Of a DNA stretch of 64,000 bases, positions 56,585-64,000 are shown one piece after another (positions within the stretch are counted from its first letter, which is position 1; each line of letters starts with the position of its first letter). Below the pieces are notes generated by a model that saw nothing but the letters and a program-made list of their open reading frames with translations, was not told the origin of the DNA and ran no database searches. Position numbers and translations under genes: made by a program. Origin of the DNA: Arsukibacterium tuosuense (lineage in GTDB: Bacteria; Pseudomonadota; Gammaproteobacteria; Steroidobacterales; GCA-2729495); the NCBI GenBank assembly GCA_945872065.1, contig CAMBYH010000003.1, forward strand, positions 32,152 to 96,151, read 5' to 3'.

Positions 56585-57778
56585 ATGAATCTCCATGAAT
56601 ATCAGGCTAAAGAGCTGTTTCGACGCTTTCAGATTCCCGTGCCGGCGGGGGAAGTCGCTGCCACCTCAGCCCAGGCCGTGGCCGCGGCGGGCCGGATTGG
56701 GGGCAAGCTCTGGGTGGTAAAGGCCCAGGTCCACGCGGGTGGCCGGGGCAAGGCGGGTGGCGTCAAGCTGGCCCGCAGTCCGGAAGAGGTTGGCCAGCTG
56801 GCCCGGAGCATGCTCGGCACCCGGCTCGTGACCAAGCAGACCGGAGCTCAGGGCATGCCTGTGAACCAGGTCTATGTGGAATCCGGCAGCGAGATCGCCC
56901 GGGAGCTCTACTTGAGCCTGCTCGTCGATCGCAGCAAGGAGCGCATCGCTTTCATCGGCTCGGCAGCCGGCGGCATGGACATCGAGGAAGTGGCCGCGAC
57001 GACGCCGGAAAAGATCCTCACCACTGCCGTCAATCCTGCCGCCGGCCTGCAGCCCTACCAGGCGCGGCAGCTGGGTTACGGGCTGGGCCTGACCAACGAG
57101 CAGGTCACCCAGTTCGTGTCCATGGCGATGAAGCTCTACCGACTCTTCAACGACTGCGACGCCAGTCTGCTGGAGATCAATCCCCTGATCGTGACCGCCG
57201 CCGGCGACCTGGTCGCCCTCGACGGCAAGATCAACATCGACGAGAACGCGCTGTTCCGGCAGCGGGAACTGCAGACCATGCGGGACCCCAGCCAGGAAGA
57301 CGACATGGAGCGCCGGGCGGCCGAGCATGACCTCAACTATGTCTCCCTCGACGGCAACATCGCCTGCATGGTGAATGGTGCCGGACTCGCGATGGCCACC
57401 ATGGATCTCATCAAGCTCCACGGTGGTGCGCCGGCCAACTTCCTCGACGTGGGCGGTGGCGCCACGCCGGAGCGGGTGGCGGCGGCCTTCAAGCTGATCC
57501 TCTCCAATCCCCAGGTGAAAGTGATCCTGGTGAATATTTTTGGCGGGATCGTCCGCTGCGACCTGATCGCGGAAGGCATCATCAGCGCGGTGCGGGACGT
57601 GAACGTGGCGGTGCCCGTCGTGGTCCGCCTGGAAGGCACCAACGTGGATCAGGGCCGGAAGATGCTGAAGGACAGCGGCCTGGCCATTACGCCAGCTGAT
57701 GACCTCACCGATGCGGCCCGCAAGGCGGTCGCCGCCGTAGGAGCGGCTTCAGCCGCGAACACGACAGATCGCGCCTGA
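56585..57778 (+). CDS. sucC: Succinyl-CoA synthetase (ADP-forming) beta subunit
   Basis: The 397-residue ATP-grasp protein reads [15 protein letters not shown], then [56 protein letters not shown] and the phosphate-binding [15 protein letters not shown]. With SucD it makes succinate and ATP from succinyl-CoA in the TCA cycle. The family usually ends near AVAAV; here the last residues, [12 protein letters not shown], are encoded by a REPIN repeat, extending the C-terminus by about ten residues. Confidence 0.96.
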   Translation: MNLHEYQAKELFRRFQIPVPAGEVAATSAQAVAAAGRIGGKLWVVKAQVHAGGRGKAGGVKLARSPEEVGQLARSMLGTRLVTKQTGAQGMPVNQVYVESGSEIARELYLSLLVDRSKERIAFIGSAAGGMDIEEVAATTPEKILTTAVNPAAGLQPYQARQLGYGLGLTNEQVTQFVSMAMKLYRLFNDCDASLLEINPLIVTAAGDLVALDGKINIDENALFRQRELQTMRDPSQEDDMERRAAEHDLNYVSLDGNIACMVNGAGLAMATMDLIKLHGGAPANFLDVGGGATPERVAAAFKLILSNPQVKVILVNIFGGIVRCDLIAEGIISAVRDVNVAVPVVVRLEGTNVDQGRKMLKDSGLAITPADDLTDAARKAVAAVGAASAANTTDRA

Positions 57779-57790
57779 AGGCGCTCCTAC
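57737..57790. repeat. REPIN-like inverted pair at the sucC 3' end
   Basis: The left arm GTAGGAGCGGCTTCAGCCGC and the right arm ending GGCGCTCCTAC flank GAACACGACAGATC. It is read in frame at the sucC 3' end; the stop TGA (57776-57778) is in the right arm. The base that follows the right arm, AGGA, is also part of the ribosome binding site of sucD 8 nt before its ATG. Confidence 0.88.
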
Positions 57791-57800
57791 AGGACATTTT

Positions 57801-58670
57801 ATGAGCGTACTCGTCAACAAGAATTCGAAGATCATCTGCCAGGGCCTCACCGGCAAGCAGGGGTCGTTCCACGCCCAGCAGTGCATCGAGTACGGCACGC
57901 AGATCGTGGCCGGCTGCACGCCAGGCCGCGGTGGCACTGAACACCTCGGCATTCCCGTCTACAACACCATGCCGGAAGCGGTAAAGGCCACCGGCGCCGA
58001 GGTCAGCGTGATTTTCGTCCCGGCCCCCGGCGCCGCCGATGCCATCCTCGCCGCCGCGGACGCGGGCGTGAAACTGGTCGTCTGCATCACCGAAGGCATC
58101 CCCGTGCTCGACATGGTGCGGGTCAAGGCCGCGCTGAAGGAGCACGACTGTCGCCTCATCGGTCCCAACTGCCCCGGGATCATCACGCCGGGTGAGTGCA
58201 AGATCGGGATCATGCCCGGCTTCATCCACCAGCCCGGCCGGGTGGGCATCGTGTCCCGCTCGGGCACGCTGACTTACGAGGCCGTGTACCAGACCACCCG
58301 GAATGGCCTCGGCCAGACCACCTGTATCGGCATCGGCGGTGATCCGGTGCGCGGCATGGATTTCATTGATTGCCTGGAGTTGTTCCAGCAGGACCCGGCG
58401 ACGGACGGCATCATCATGGTGGGTGAAATTGGCGGCACCGATGAAGAGGCCGCGGCCCGCTACATCCAGCAGCACGTAACCAAGCCCGTCGTCGCATACA
58501 TCGCCGGGGTCACCGCGCCGCCAGGTAAGCGCATGGGGCACGCCGGTGCCATCGTTTCTGGCGGTGAGGGTACGGCTGCTGCCAAGTTTGCCGCTCTCGA
58601 GAAGGCAGGCGTCCGGACGGTGCGCTCGCCCGCCGAACTCGGCAGCGCGATGCAGGAGTTCCTGCGCTGA
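57801..58670 (+). CDS. sucD: Succinyl-CoA synthetase alpha subunit
   Basis: The 289-residue subunit has the CoA-binding start [61 protein letters not shown] and the phospho-histidine motif [14 protein letters not shown] near residue 245. It pairs with SucC. The REPIN between sucC and sucD lies in the 22-bp gap and up to the sucC end. The stop overlaps the presumed start of nadE (CTGA). Confidence 0.97.
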   Translation: MSVLVNKNSKIICQGLTGKQGSFHAQQCIEYGTQIVAGCTPGRGGTEHLGIPVYNTMPEAVKATGAEVSVIFVPAPGAADAILAAADAGVKLVVCITEGIPVLDMVRVKAALKEHDCRLIGPNCPGIITPGECKIGIMPGFIHQPGRVGIVSRSGTLTYEAVYQTTRNGLGQTTCIGIGGDPVRGMDFIDCLELFQQDPATDGIIMVGEIGGTDEEAAARYIQQHVTKPVVAYIAGVTAPPGKRMGHAGAIVSGGEGTAAAKFAALEKAGVRTVRSPAELGSAMQEFLR

Positions 58671-60310
58671 CCGACGCCCTCCGCATCGCGCTTGCCCAGC
58701 AGAGTTTCCTGGTGGGGGACGTGGCGGGGAATACTGCCCGTATCAGTGCCTTGCTCGGCCAGGTGCAGAGCAACCGGGCGGCCGACCTGGTGATGTTCCC
58801 CGAACTTGCCCTGTGCGGATATCCGCCGGAAGACCTGCTCTACCACGCCGGCCTGCGCCGGCAGGTGACGGAGGGGCTGGCGCGCCTGGCAGCAGGGACC
58901 GGGGAGGTGGCGGCCCTCGTCGGCTACCCCGAGTACGCCGACCACCACATCTACAACTCCGTGGCGCTGCTCGTCGCCGGGAAGCAGGTTGCCAACTATC
59001 GCAAGTGCTGCCTGCCGAACTACAGCGTGTTCGATGAGGAGCGGTACTTCACGCCGGGTACAGGAGCCACTGTTGTCGACTTCCGGGGCGTCAGGGTCGG
59101 ACTCGGCATCTGTGAAGACCTGTGGCAGCCCGAGCCATCAGCCCGAGCCGCTGCAGCCGGGGCAGAGGTCATCCTGGCGATCAACGGCTCGCCTTTCGAG
59201 ATCGGCAAGCAGGCCCAGCGTGAACAGGTGCTGGCGGCCCGGGCCCGGGAAACGGGCCTACCGCTCGTTTATCTCAATATGGTTGGCGGCCAGGACGAAC
59301 TGGTGTTCGATGGCGGGTCCTGTGTGGTCGAGCAGGGTGGCCGCACGGTGTTCCGCGCGCCGGCGCTGGAGCCCTGCATGCCGGTGGTGACACTCCGGCG
59401 CACTGCTGGCCGTCTCGAACCCGACGGCGTGACCGGCCAGATAACTCCCCTGCCTGAAGATGTGGCCAGCGTCTACGCTGCACTGGTCCTGGGGGTTCGT
59501 GATTACGTCCGCAAGAACGGCTTTCCCGGGGTTGTTCTGGGCCTCTCGGGGGGTATCGACTCGGCGCTCACGCTGGCCATTGCAGTGGACGCGATTGGTG
59601 CGGCGGCAGTCCAGGCCGTGATGATGCCCTACCGGTACACCGCGGCCATGAGCATTGAAGATGCTGCGGCCCAGGCGCGACACATGGGCGTGGACTATCA
59701 GGTGCTGCCGATCGACGGACTCGTGGAAGCCGCGCGCACGTCGCTGGCTGGCCTGTTCGCCGGGCTGCCGGAAGACACGACCGAGGAGAATCTCCAGTCC
59801 CGCGCCCGGGGCATCCTGCTCATGGCGATCTCGAACAAGACGGGACGCATGGTGCTGGCGACCGGCAACAAGAGCGAGATGGCGGTGGGGTATGCCACCC
59901 TCTACGGGGACATGGCCGGCGGCTTCGCCCCGATCAAGGACTGCACCAAGACACTGGTGTTTAAGCTGGCCCGCTACCGGAACTCCCTGTCGACCGTGAT
60001 TCCGGAGCGCGTGATCACCCGGCCACCCAGTGCGGAACTGCGCCCGGACCAGAAGGACAGCGATTCGCTGCCCCCTTACGACGTCCTCGATCCGATTCTC
60101 GACGCGCTGATCCTGGAAAACCGGTCCGTGGAGGAGATCGCCGCTCGCGGCTTCGAGCCGGCGGTGACCGCGCGGGTGCTGGAGATGGTGCGGCGGGCGG
60201 AGTACAAGCGCCGCCAGGCGCCCCCCGGAGTTCGTATTTCGAGCCGCGCTTTCGGCCGGGACTGGCGCTACCCGATAACTTCCGGCTACCGCTCGGTATC
60301 GGGCAGCTAG
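58667..60310 (+). CDS. nadE: Glutamine-dependent NAD+ synthetase NadE
   Basis: The protein of about 547 residues has an N-terminal nitrilase-type glutaminase domain with catalytic E46 in [18 protein letters not shown], the Lys in [15 protein letters not shown] and Cys in GLGICEDLW, and a C-terminal synthetase domain with [19 protein letters not shown] (P-loop), [36 protein letters not shown] and KDCTKTLVF. The family N-terminus ([18 protein letters not shown]) starts upstream of the first canonical start (GTG 58712); a CTG at 58667, preceded by AGGAG with 8 nt spacing, is the likely start. It completes NAD synthesis. Confidence 0.93.
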   Translation: MTDALRIALAQQSFLVGDVAGNTARISALLGQVQSNRAADLVMFPELALCGYPPEDLLYHAGLRRQVTEGLARLAAGTGEVAALVGYPEYADHHIYNSVALLVAGKQVANYRKCCLPNYSVFDEERYFTPGTGATVVDFRGVRVGLGICEDLWQPEPSARAAAAGAEVILAINGSPFEIGKQAQREQVLAARARETGLPLVYLNMVGGQDELVFDGGSCVVEQGGRTVFRAPALEPCMPVVTLRRTAGRLEPDGVTGQITPLPEDVASVYAALVLGVRDYVRKNGFPGVVLGLSGGIDSALTLAIAVDAIGAAAVQAVMMPYRYTAAMSIEDAAAQARHMGVDYQVLPIDGLVEAARTSLAGLFAGLPEDTTEENLQSRARGILLMAISNKTGRMVLATGNKSEMAVGYATLYGDMAGGFAPIKDCTKTLVFKLARYRNSLSTVIPERVITRPPSAELRPDQKDSDSLPPYDVLDPILDALILENRSVEEIAARGFEPAVTARVLEMVRRAEYKRRQAPPGVRISSRAFGRDWRYPITSGYRSVSGS

Positions 60311-60570
60311 ATCCCCATTTTTCCCAGCGCGTCGGCCACCTGGCTCACTGCCCCGGACAGCCGGGGGTGATCAGATTCGAAACGCAGCACCAGTTGCCGC
60401 AGGCGGTCTTCAACTGACTGGTGCTCGCTGGAGTGGGCAGCCTCCCCAAGCTCACGGGCGTCGGTAAGCACCTGCTCGACCAGTTCCTGGGATCTGGCAT
60501 CCAGCGAGCCTGCCGACTTCAGCTCCCGGTCGAGTTCGACGAGCAGTGCGTGCAGGCGCTTCTGTTCCAT
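60307..60570 (-). CDS. DUF4404 family protein
   Basis: The 87-residue product, MEQKRLHALLVELDRELKSA and DDRLRQLVLRFESDHPRLS-like core (here VEDRLRQLVLRFESDHPRLS) and the end [14 protein letters not shown], matches the small helical DUF4404 family. Function is unknown. It is convergent with nadE; the two stops share the palindrome CTAG (60307-60310). Confidence 0.82.
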   Translation of the reverse strand: MEQKRLHALLVELDRELKSAGSLDARSQELVEQVLTDARELGEAAHSSEHQSVEDRLRQLVLRFESDHPRLSGAVSQVADALGKMGI

Positions 60571-60641
60571 TTCGCTGGCCCTGATCCGATCGTGAAAGCC
60601 GGAATTACCCCGGCATTATGCACCTTCCACTCTCGTATCCT

Positions 60642-60647
60642 TATACT
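60642..60647 (+). promoter_or_regulatory. Candidate -10 box of rnd, implying a leaderless mRNA
   Basis: TATACT lies only 8 nt before the rnd ATG (60655), so transcription would start at or just before the ATG. A weak TGCACC sits 17 bp upstream of it as a -35. Confidence 0.4.
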
Positions 60648-60654
60648 GCCGTGC

Positions 60655-61803
60655 ATGCCAATCCCAGATCACCTCCGCATCGACCATCCCGACCAGCTCC
60701 ACTTAGTCGCCGAGGCGCTGGCCGCCGCCCCCTGGGTGGCCGTCGACAGCGAGTCCAACTCGATGTTCGTCTACCGGGAGCAGGTCTGCCTGATCCAGAT
60801 CAACGCCGGCGGCGCGTTCTTCGTGATCGATCCGCTGGCCCTCGGTGTGGTGGCTGGTCAGACCCCATCGACGGTCCTCGAACCGCTGCGCGCCGAGCTG
60901 GAGCGCACCGACCGGATCCTGTACCTCCACGGGGGCGAGTACGACGCCGCCTGCATGCGCCGCGACTTCGACATCGCGATGGGTGGGGTCTGGGACACCC
61001 AGCAGGCTGCGTCCCTGCTGGGCTGGCCGAAGACCGGTTACGGCAGCCTCGTGGAAGCCATGACCGGCGTCGTGCTGGGCAAGGCCTGGGCCACCTACGA
61101 CTGGGCTACCCGGCCGCTGCATCCGGAGGCCCTGGCCTACGCCATCGACGACGTCGTTTACCTGCCGGGCATCGCGGAGACCCTGAAGGCCGCCGTCGCT
61201 GCCGCCGACATCGAGGATGAAGTGGACCAGGCGAACCGGGTGGTTGCCGCCTCCGGGTGGAACGGCGGCTTCGATCCTTCAGGGATCTGGAGGATCCGCG
61301 ACGTCAATGCACTGGGGCCGGACGGCCTGCGGGTTCTCGCCCGGCTCTATGCCTGGCGGGATGGGGCAGCCCAGACCGAGAATCTGCCCGCGGGCCGAAT
61401 GATCAACAACGAGGTGCTGGGACTCCTCGCCCGGCACCCGCCGGCGACCCTGGCAGACCTGAAAAAGTCGCGACTCAAGAGCTATATCGTCGACCGTTAC
61501 GGCCCCGCGTTGCTCGAGGCAATAGCCCTGGCCAAGAGCGATCCCGTGCCGGCGCGTCGGGAGTTCCTCCGCATGACGCCGGAGGCCCAGGCCCGGGAGC
61601 AGCGCCTCAAGACCTGGCGGCGCGACGAAGCTGAGCGCCGGACGAAAGCCGACGGGCGCACCGTGCCACTGCAGCTCGTGCTGCCGGCGCGAGCGCTGGA
61701 GCATCTCACGCTCCACGGCGCCGGGGATCTGGCGGCCGTGCCCCAGCTGGGGGCGCGCCGCGCCACCCGCTACGGCGACGCGTTGCTCGGCCTCTGCGGG
61801 TGA
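60655..61803 (+). CDS. rnd: Ribonuclease D
   Basis: The 382-residue exonuclease has the DEDD-y motifs: WVAVDSESNSM (D, E), LYLHGGEYDAACM (D), and AYAIDDVVYLPGI (Y, D), followed by an HRDC domain (INNEVLGLLARHPPATLADLKKS) involved in RNA binding. It trims tRNA 3' ends. The ATG at 60655 starts the family N-terminus; an open frame continues upstream to 60421 inside the divergent DUF4404 gene. Stop overlaps dbpA by 4 nt. Confidence 0.93.
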   Translation: MPIPDHLRIDHPDQLHLVAEALAAAPWVAVDSESNSMFVYREQVCLIQINAGGAFFVIDPLALGVVAGQTPSTVLEPLRAELERTDRILYLHGGEYDAACMRRDFDIAMGGVWDTQQAASLLGWPKTGYGSLVEAMTGVVLGKAWATYDWATRPLHPEALAYAIDDVVYLPGIAETLKAAVAAADIEDEVDQANRVVAASGWNGGFDPSGIWRIRDVNALGPDGLRVLARLYAWRDGAAQTENLPAGRMINNEVLGLLARHPPATLADLKKSRLKSYIVDRYGPALLEAIALAKSDPVPARREFLRMTPEAQAREQRLKTWRRDEAERRTKADGRTVPLQLVLPARALEHLTLHGAGDLAAVPQLGARRATRYGDALLGLCG

Positions 61804-63197
61804 ACGACCAGCCGACGACCAGCACTTTTGCCGCGCTGGCCCTGGCTCCACCCCTGGCCCGGGCTATCGAGGTCCTCGGCTTTACCGGGATGACACCGGT
61901 GCAGGAGCACGCGCTCCCGAGCCTGCTCGCCGGCAAGGACGTGATTGCCCAGGCGCGCACCGGCAGCGGCAAGACCGTGGCCTTCGGTCTGGCGCTGCTG
62001 TCGCGCATCGACATCGACCTCGACCGGGTGCAGGTTCTCGTGCTCTGTCCCACCCGCGAGCTTGCCGACCAGGTGAGCACCGAGGTGCGGCGCCTCGCGC
62101 GCTTCATTCCCAACCTCCGGGTAGTCACCCTTTGCGGCGGAGTCCCGGTGCGCTCCCAGACGCCGTCGCTGCAGACGGCACCCCACGTCATCGTCGGGAC
62201 GCCGGGCCGCATTCTTGACCACCTCGGGCGGGCCACGGTGGAGCTCTCCGGACTGCGGGTGCTGGTGCTCGATGAGGCCGACCGCATGCTCGACATGGGC
62301 TTCCTCGATGCCATCACGGCAGTCGTAGACCAGGCCCCGAAGGAGCGCCAGACACTGCTGTTTTCTGCAACCTATCCCGATGAGATCCGGTCCTTGAGCC
62401 GCCGCCTGCAGCGCCATCCTGTCGAGGTGACGGTGGATAACGTCGTCAGCGCTACCGACATCGAGGAGCTCTTCTTCGAGGTGGAGTCCGGGAGCCGCAG
62501 CGACGCCCTGGCTGCGTTGCTGCTGCACTATCAACCCGACTCCGCGCTGGTCTTCTGCCACACCCGCAACGATGTACGGGATGTGGCCGCCGAGCTCGCG
62601 AAGCGCGGCTTCTCTGTACTGGCGCTCCACGGCGAACTGGAACAACGGGAGCGGGACGAGGCGTTGCTGCGCTTCGCCAACCAGAGCTGCACGGTGCTCG
62701 TCGCCACCGACGTGGCGGCCCGGGGGCTCGACATCAAGGGGCTGGCGGCCGTCGTGTCCTGGGAGCTGTCCACTGATCCGGATATCCATCTGCACCGGAT
62801 TGGCCGCACTGGTCGTGCCGGCCACAAGGGTCTCGCGCTGGCGCTCTGTTCACCCCGGGAGCGGGGCCGGATTGCCGGCCTGGAGCTGAAGGCCGGGGCC
62901 CCCGTGAACTGGGGGCAGCTGCCCGTCCCGGATAACCGCCAGCCGCCAGCCGCGCTGATGACCACGCTGATCATCGAGGGCGGCCGGCAGGACAAGCTGC
63001 GGGCGGGCGATCTGCTCGGCGCCCTCACCGGCGATGTGGGACTGCCTGGCGATGCAGTGGGCAAGATCGACATCGGCCCACGACGCGCCTACGTTGCGAT
63101 CCGCACTAACCGGGCCGATGTGGCGTTGAAGGGCCTGCGGGCGGGCAAGATCAAGGGGAAGGCCTTTCGCGTCTATAAGCTTGGCGGCGGGAAGTGA
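61800..63197 (+). CDS. dbpA: DEAD-box RNA helicase DbpA
   Basis: The 465-residue helicase has the Q motif ([13 protein letters not shown]), motif [12 protein letters not shown], Ia [67 protein letters not shown], and a C-terminal RNA-binding domain ([31 protein letters not shown]-like region). The DbpA C-domain binds hairpin 92 of 23S rRNA during large-subunit assembly. The GTG start at 61800 overlaps rnd by 4 nt. Confidence 0.95.
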   Translation: MNDQPTTSTFAALALAPPLARAIEVLGFTGMTPVQEHALPSLLAGKDVIAQARTGSGKTVAFGLALLSRIDIDLDRVQVLVLCPTRELADQVSTEVRRLARFIPNLRVVTLCGGVPVRSQTPSLQTAPHVIVGTPGRILDHLGRATVELSGLRVLVLDEADRMLDMGFLDAITAVVDQAPKERQTLLFSATYPDEIRSLSRRLQRHPVEVTVDNVVSATDIEELFFEVESGSRSDALAALLLHYQPDSALVFCHTRNDVRDVAAELAKRGFSVLALHGELEQRERDEALLRFANQSCTVLVATDVAARGLDIKGLAAVVSWELSTDPDIHLHRIGRTGRAGHKGLALALCSPRERGRIAGLELKAGAPVNWGQLPVPDNRQPPAALMTTLIIEGGRQDKLRAGDLLGALTGDVGLPGDAVGKIDIGPRRAYVAIRTNRADVALKGLRAGKIKGKAFRVYKLGGGK

Positions 63198-63427
63198 CTA
63201 CCAGGCCACAGCCGAACAACCCGCTGCACGGCATTACCCTCGAGGCCATCGTCACTGAACTCGTCGATGTCCTCGGCTGGGAAGAACTGGGCCGCCGCAT
63301 TCCGATCCGCTGCTTCACCAACGACCCGAGCGTCGCCTCCAGCCTCAAGTTTCTGCGCCGGACTCCCTGGGCCCGGCAGAAGGTTGAGAGCCTTTATCTG
63401 CTCGTCCAACCGCCCGGCCCCGTATGA
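63194..63427 (+). CDS. VF530-family DNA-binding protein (DUF2132)
   Basis: The 77-residue protein reads [62 protein letters not shown], seen here in pieces of the DUF2132/VF530 family. Small proteins of this family fold like double-stranded DNA-binding domains and their role is unknown. It overlaps dbpA by 4 nt and the following pseudouridine synthase by 4 nt. Confidence 0.88.
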   Translation: MTTRPQPNNPLHGITLEAIVTELVDVLGWEELGRRIPIRCFTNDPSVASSLKFLRRTPWARQKVESLYLLVQPPGPV

Positions 63428-64000
63428 CGCTGCCACCCTGCGTCGTTTACGAAGACGACGATCTGCTGGTAGTGAACAAGCCCCCCGGCTGGAACACCCA
63501 CTCGCCGGCGCCTCATGCGGGGGAGGGCATCTACGACTGGCTGAAGCACCGGGAACCCAGGTGGGCGCAGCTCGCCATCATCCACCGTCTCGACAAGGAC
63601 ACCAGCGGGCTGCTGGTGTTTGGCAAGACGACCGTGGCGAATCGGTCCCTCACCCGCCAGTTCACCGAGCGGGAAGTCCACAAGCGCTACATCCTGGTGA
63701 CCGACCGGCCGGTACTGCGGGACGAGTTCACCGTGCTCTCGTCGATCGTTCGTGCGGGCGATCACTACGAGAGCCGTCCCCTGACCGCGGGTGGCGAGCG
63801 GTCTGAGACCCGGTTTCGGTTACTGCGCCGGGAGGGGGCGCGCACCTGGCTCGAGGCGGAGCCCGTGACCGGGCGTACCCACCAGATTCGGGTCCACGCC
63901 GCTGCAGAGGGCCTGCCGATCCTCGGCGATGCGCTCTACGGCGGAAGTGCCGCCGCCCGGCTCCATCTGCACGCGGCTGAACTGGCATTGACGCAGCCGG
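63424..64000 (+). CDS. RluA-family pseudouridine synthase (cut by the window end)
   Basis: The frame is open from ATG 63424 to the end of the window (192 codons). It has [32 protein letters not shown] (catalytic Asp in HRLDKDTSG), [40 protein letters not shown] and [14 protein letters not shown]. It lacks an S4 RNA-binding domain in front, so it belongs to the RluA/TruC/RsuA-like short forms; its RNA target is not known. The C-terminus is outside the window. Confidence 0.9.
   Translation, partial: MTLPPCVVYEDDDLLVVNKPPGWNTHSPAPHAGEGIYDWLKHREPRWAQLAIIHRLDKDTSGLLVFGKTTVANRSLTRQFTEREVHKRYILVTDRPVLRDEFTVLSSIVRAGDHYESRPLTAGGERSETRFRLLRREGARTWLEAEPVTGRTHQIRVHAAAEGLPILGDALYGGSAAARLHLHAAELALTQP

Overview
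The window is a gene-dense, high-GC stretch of bacterial chromosome that reads as core genome of a gammaproteobacterium. The evidence is gene content and order: the division and cell wall cluster ending in ftsZ-lpxC-dciA-M23 peptidase-secA, the lpt/kds/rpoN operon, ibaG-murA, the rsmI/lpoA divergent pair with yraN-diaA, rnpB next to mraZ, and pilB-pilC-pilD-coaE-zapD. MurE carries a DNPR motif, which fits meso-diaminopimelate peptidoglycan, and LPS assembly genes show a Gram-negative envelope. A petABC bc1 complex indicates aerobic or at least respiratory metabolism, and type IV pili indicate surface motility. An affiliation near the Xanthomonadales/Nevskiales/Chromatiales side of the class is likely but cannot be fixed from the sequence alone.

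Layout. 1-3.2 kb: a lipoprotein gene that appears frameshifted, an SDR-type protein with a signal peptide, and a TLC-like multi-pass transporter. 3.2-5.9 kb: a toxin-antitoxin pair between two oppositely oriented repeat elements, a membrane-anchored peroxiredoxin and a patatin-like lipase. 5.9-12.2 kb (minus strand): kdsD-kdsC-lptC-lptA-lptB-rpoN-hpf-rapZ, without the usual ptsN. 12.2-17.7 kb (plus): ibaG-murA, then petABC-sspAB. 17.7-23.2 kb: diaA-yraN-lpoA-like, rsmI, a lipoprotein, rnpB and dinB. 23.4-42.4 kb: a complete dcw cluster (mraZ to lpxC), almost every junction overlapping by 1-8 nt, headed by a good sigma-70 promoter and three MraZ boxes. 42.5-47.8 kb: dciA, an M23 peptidase, secA, mutT, zapD. 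47.8-56.5 kb (minus): pilS-pilR, pilA with a sigma-54 promoter, pilB-pilC-pilD-coaE-zapD. 56.6-64 kb (plus): sucCD-nadE, a DUF4404 gene (minus), rnd-dbpA-VF530-rluA-like (cut by the window end).

How they work together: the window covers UDP-MurNAc-pentapeptide synthesis, lipid II formation, septal synthesis and the Z ring, plus LPS core-sugar and transport steps and LpxC. Sigma-54 (RpoN), PilS, PilR and the pilA promoter are all present, so the pilin control circuit can be read end to end.

The most unusual feature is a dispersed palindromic repeat family (REP/REPIN-like, about 23 bp single or 48-56 bp inverted pair). It occurs seven times. In six genes the repeat's TAG is the stop codon, including both genes of two convergent pairs. 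In two other genes the element is translated: inside PilR and as the C-terminus of SucC. Two genes (sspB, nadE) show conserved N-termini that extend upstream of any ATG/GTG/TTG codon.
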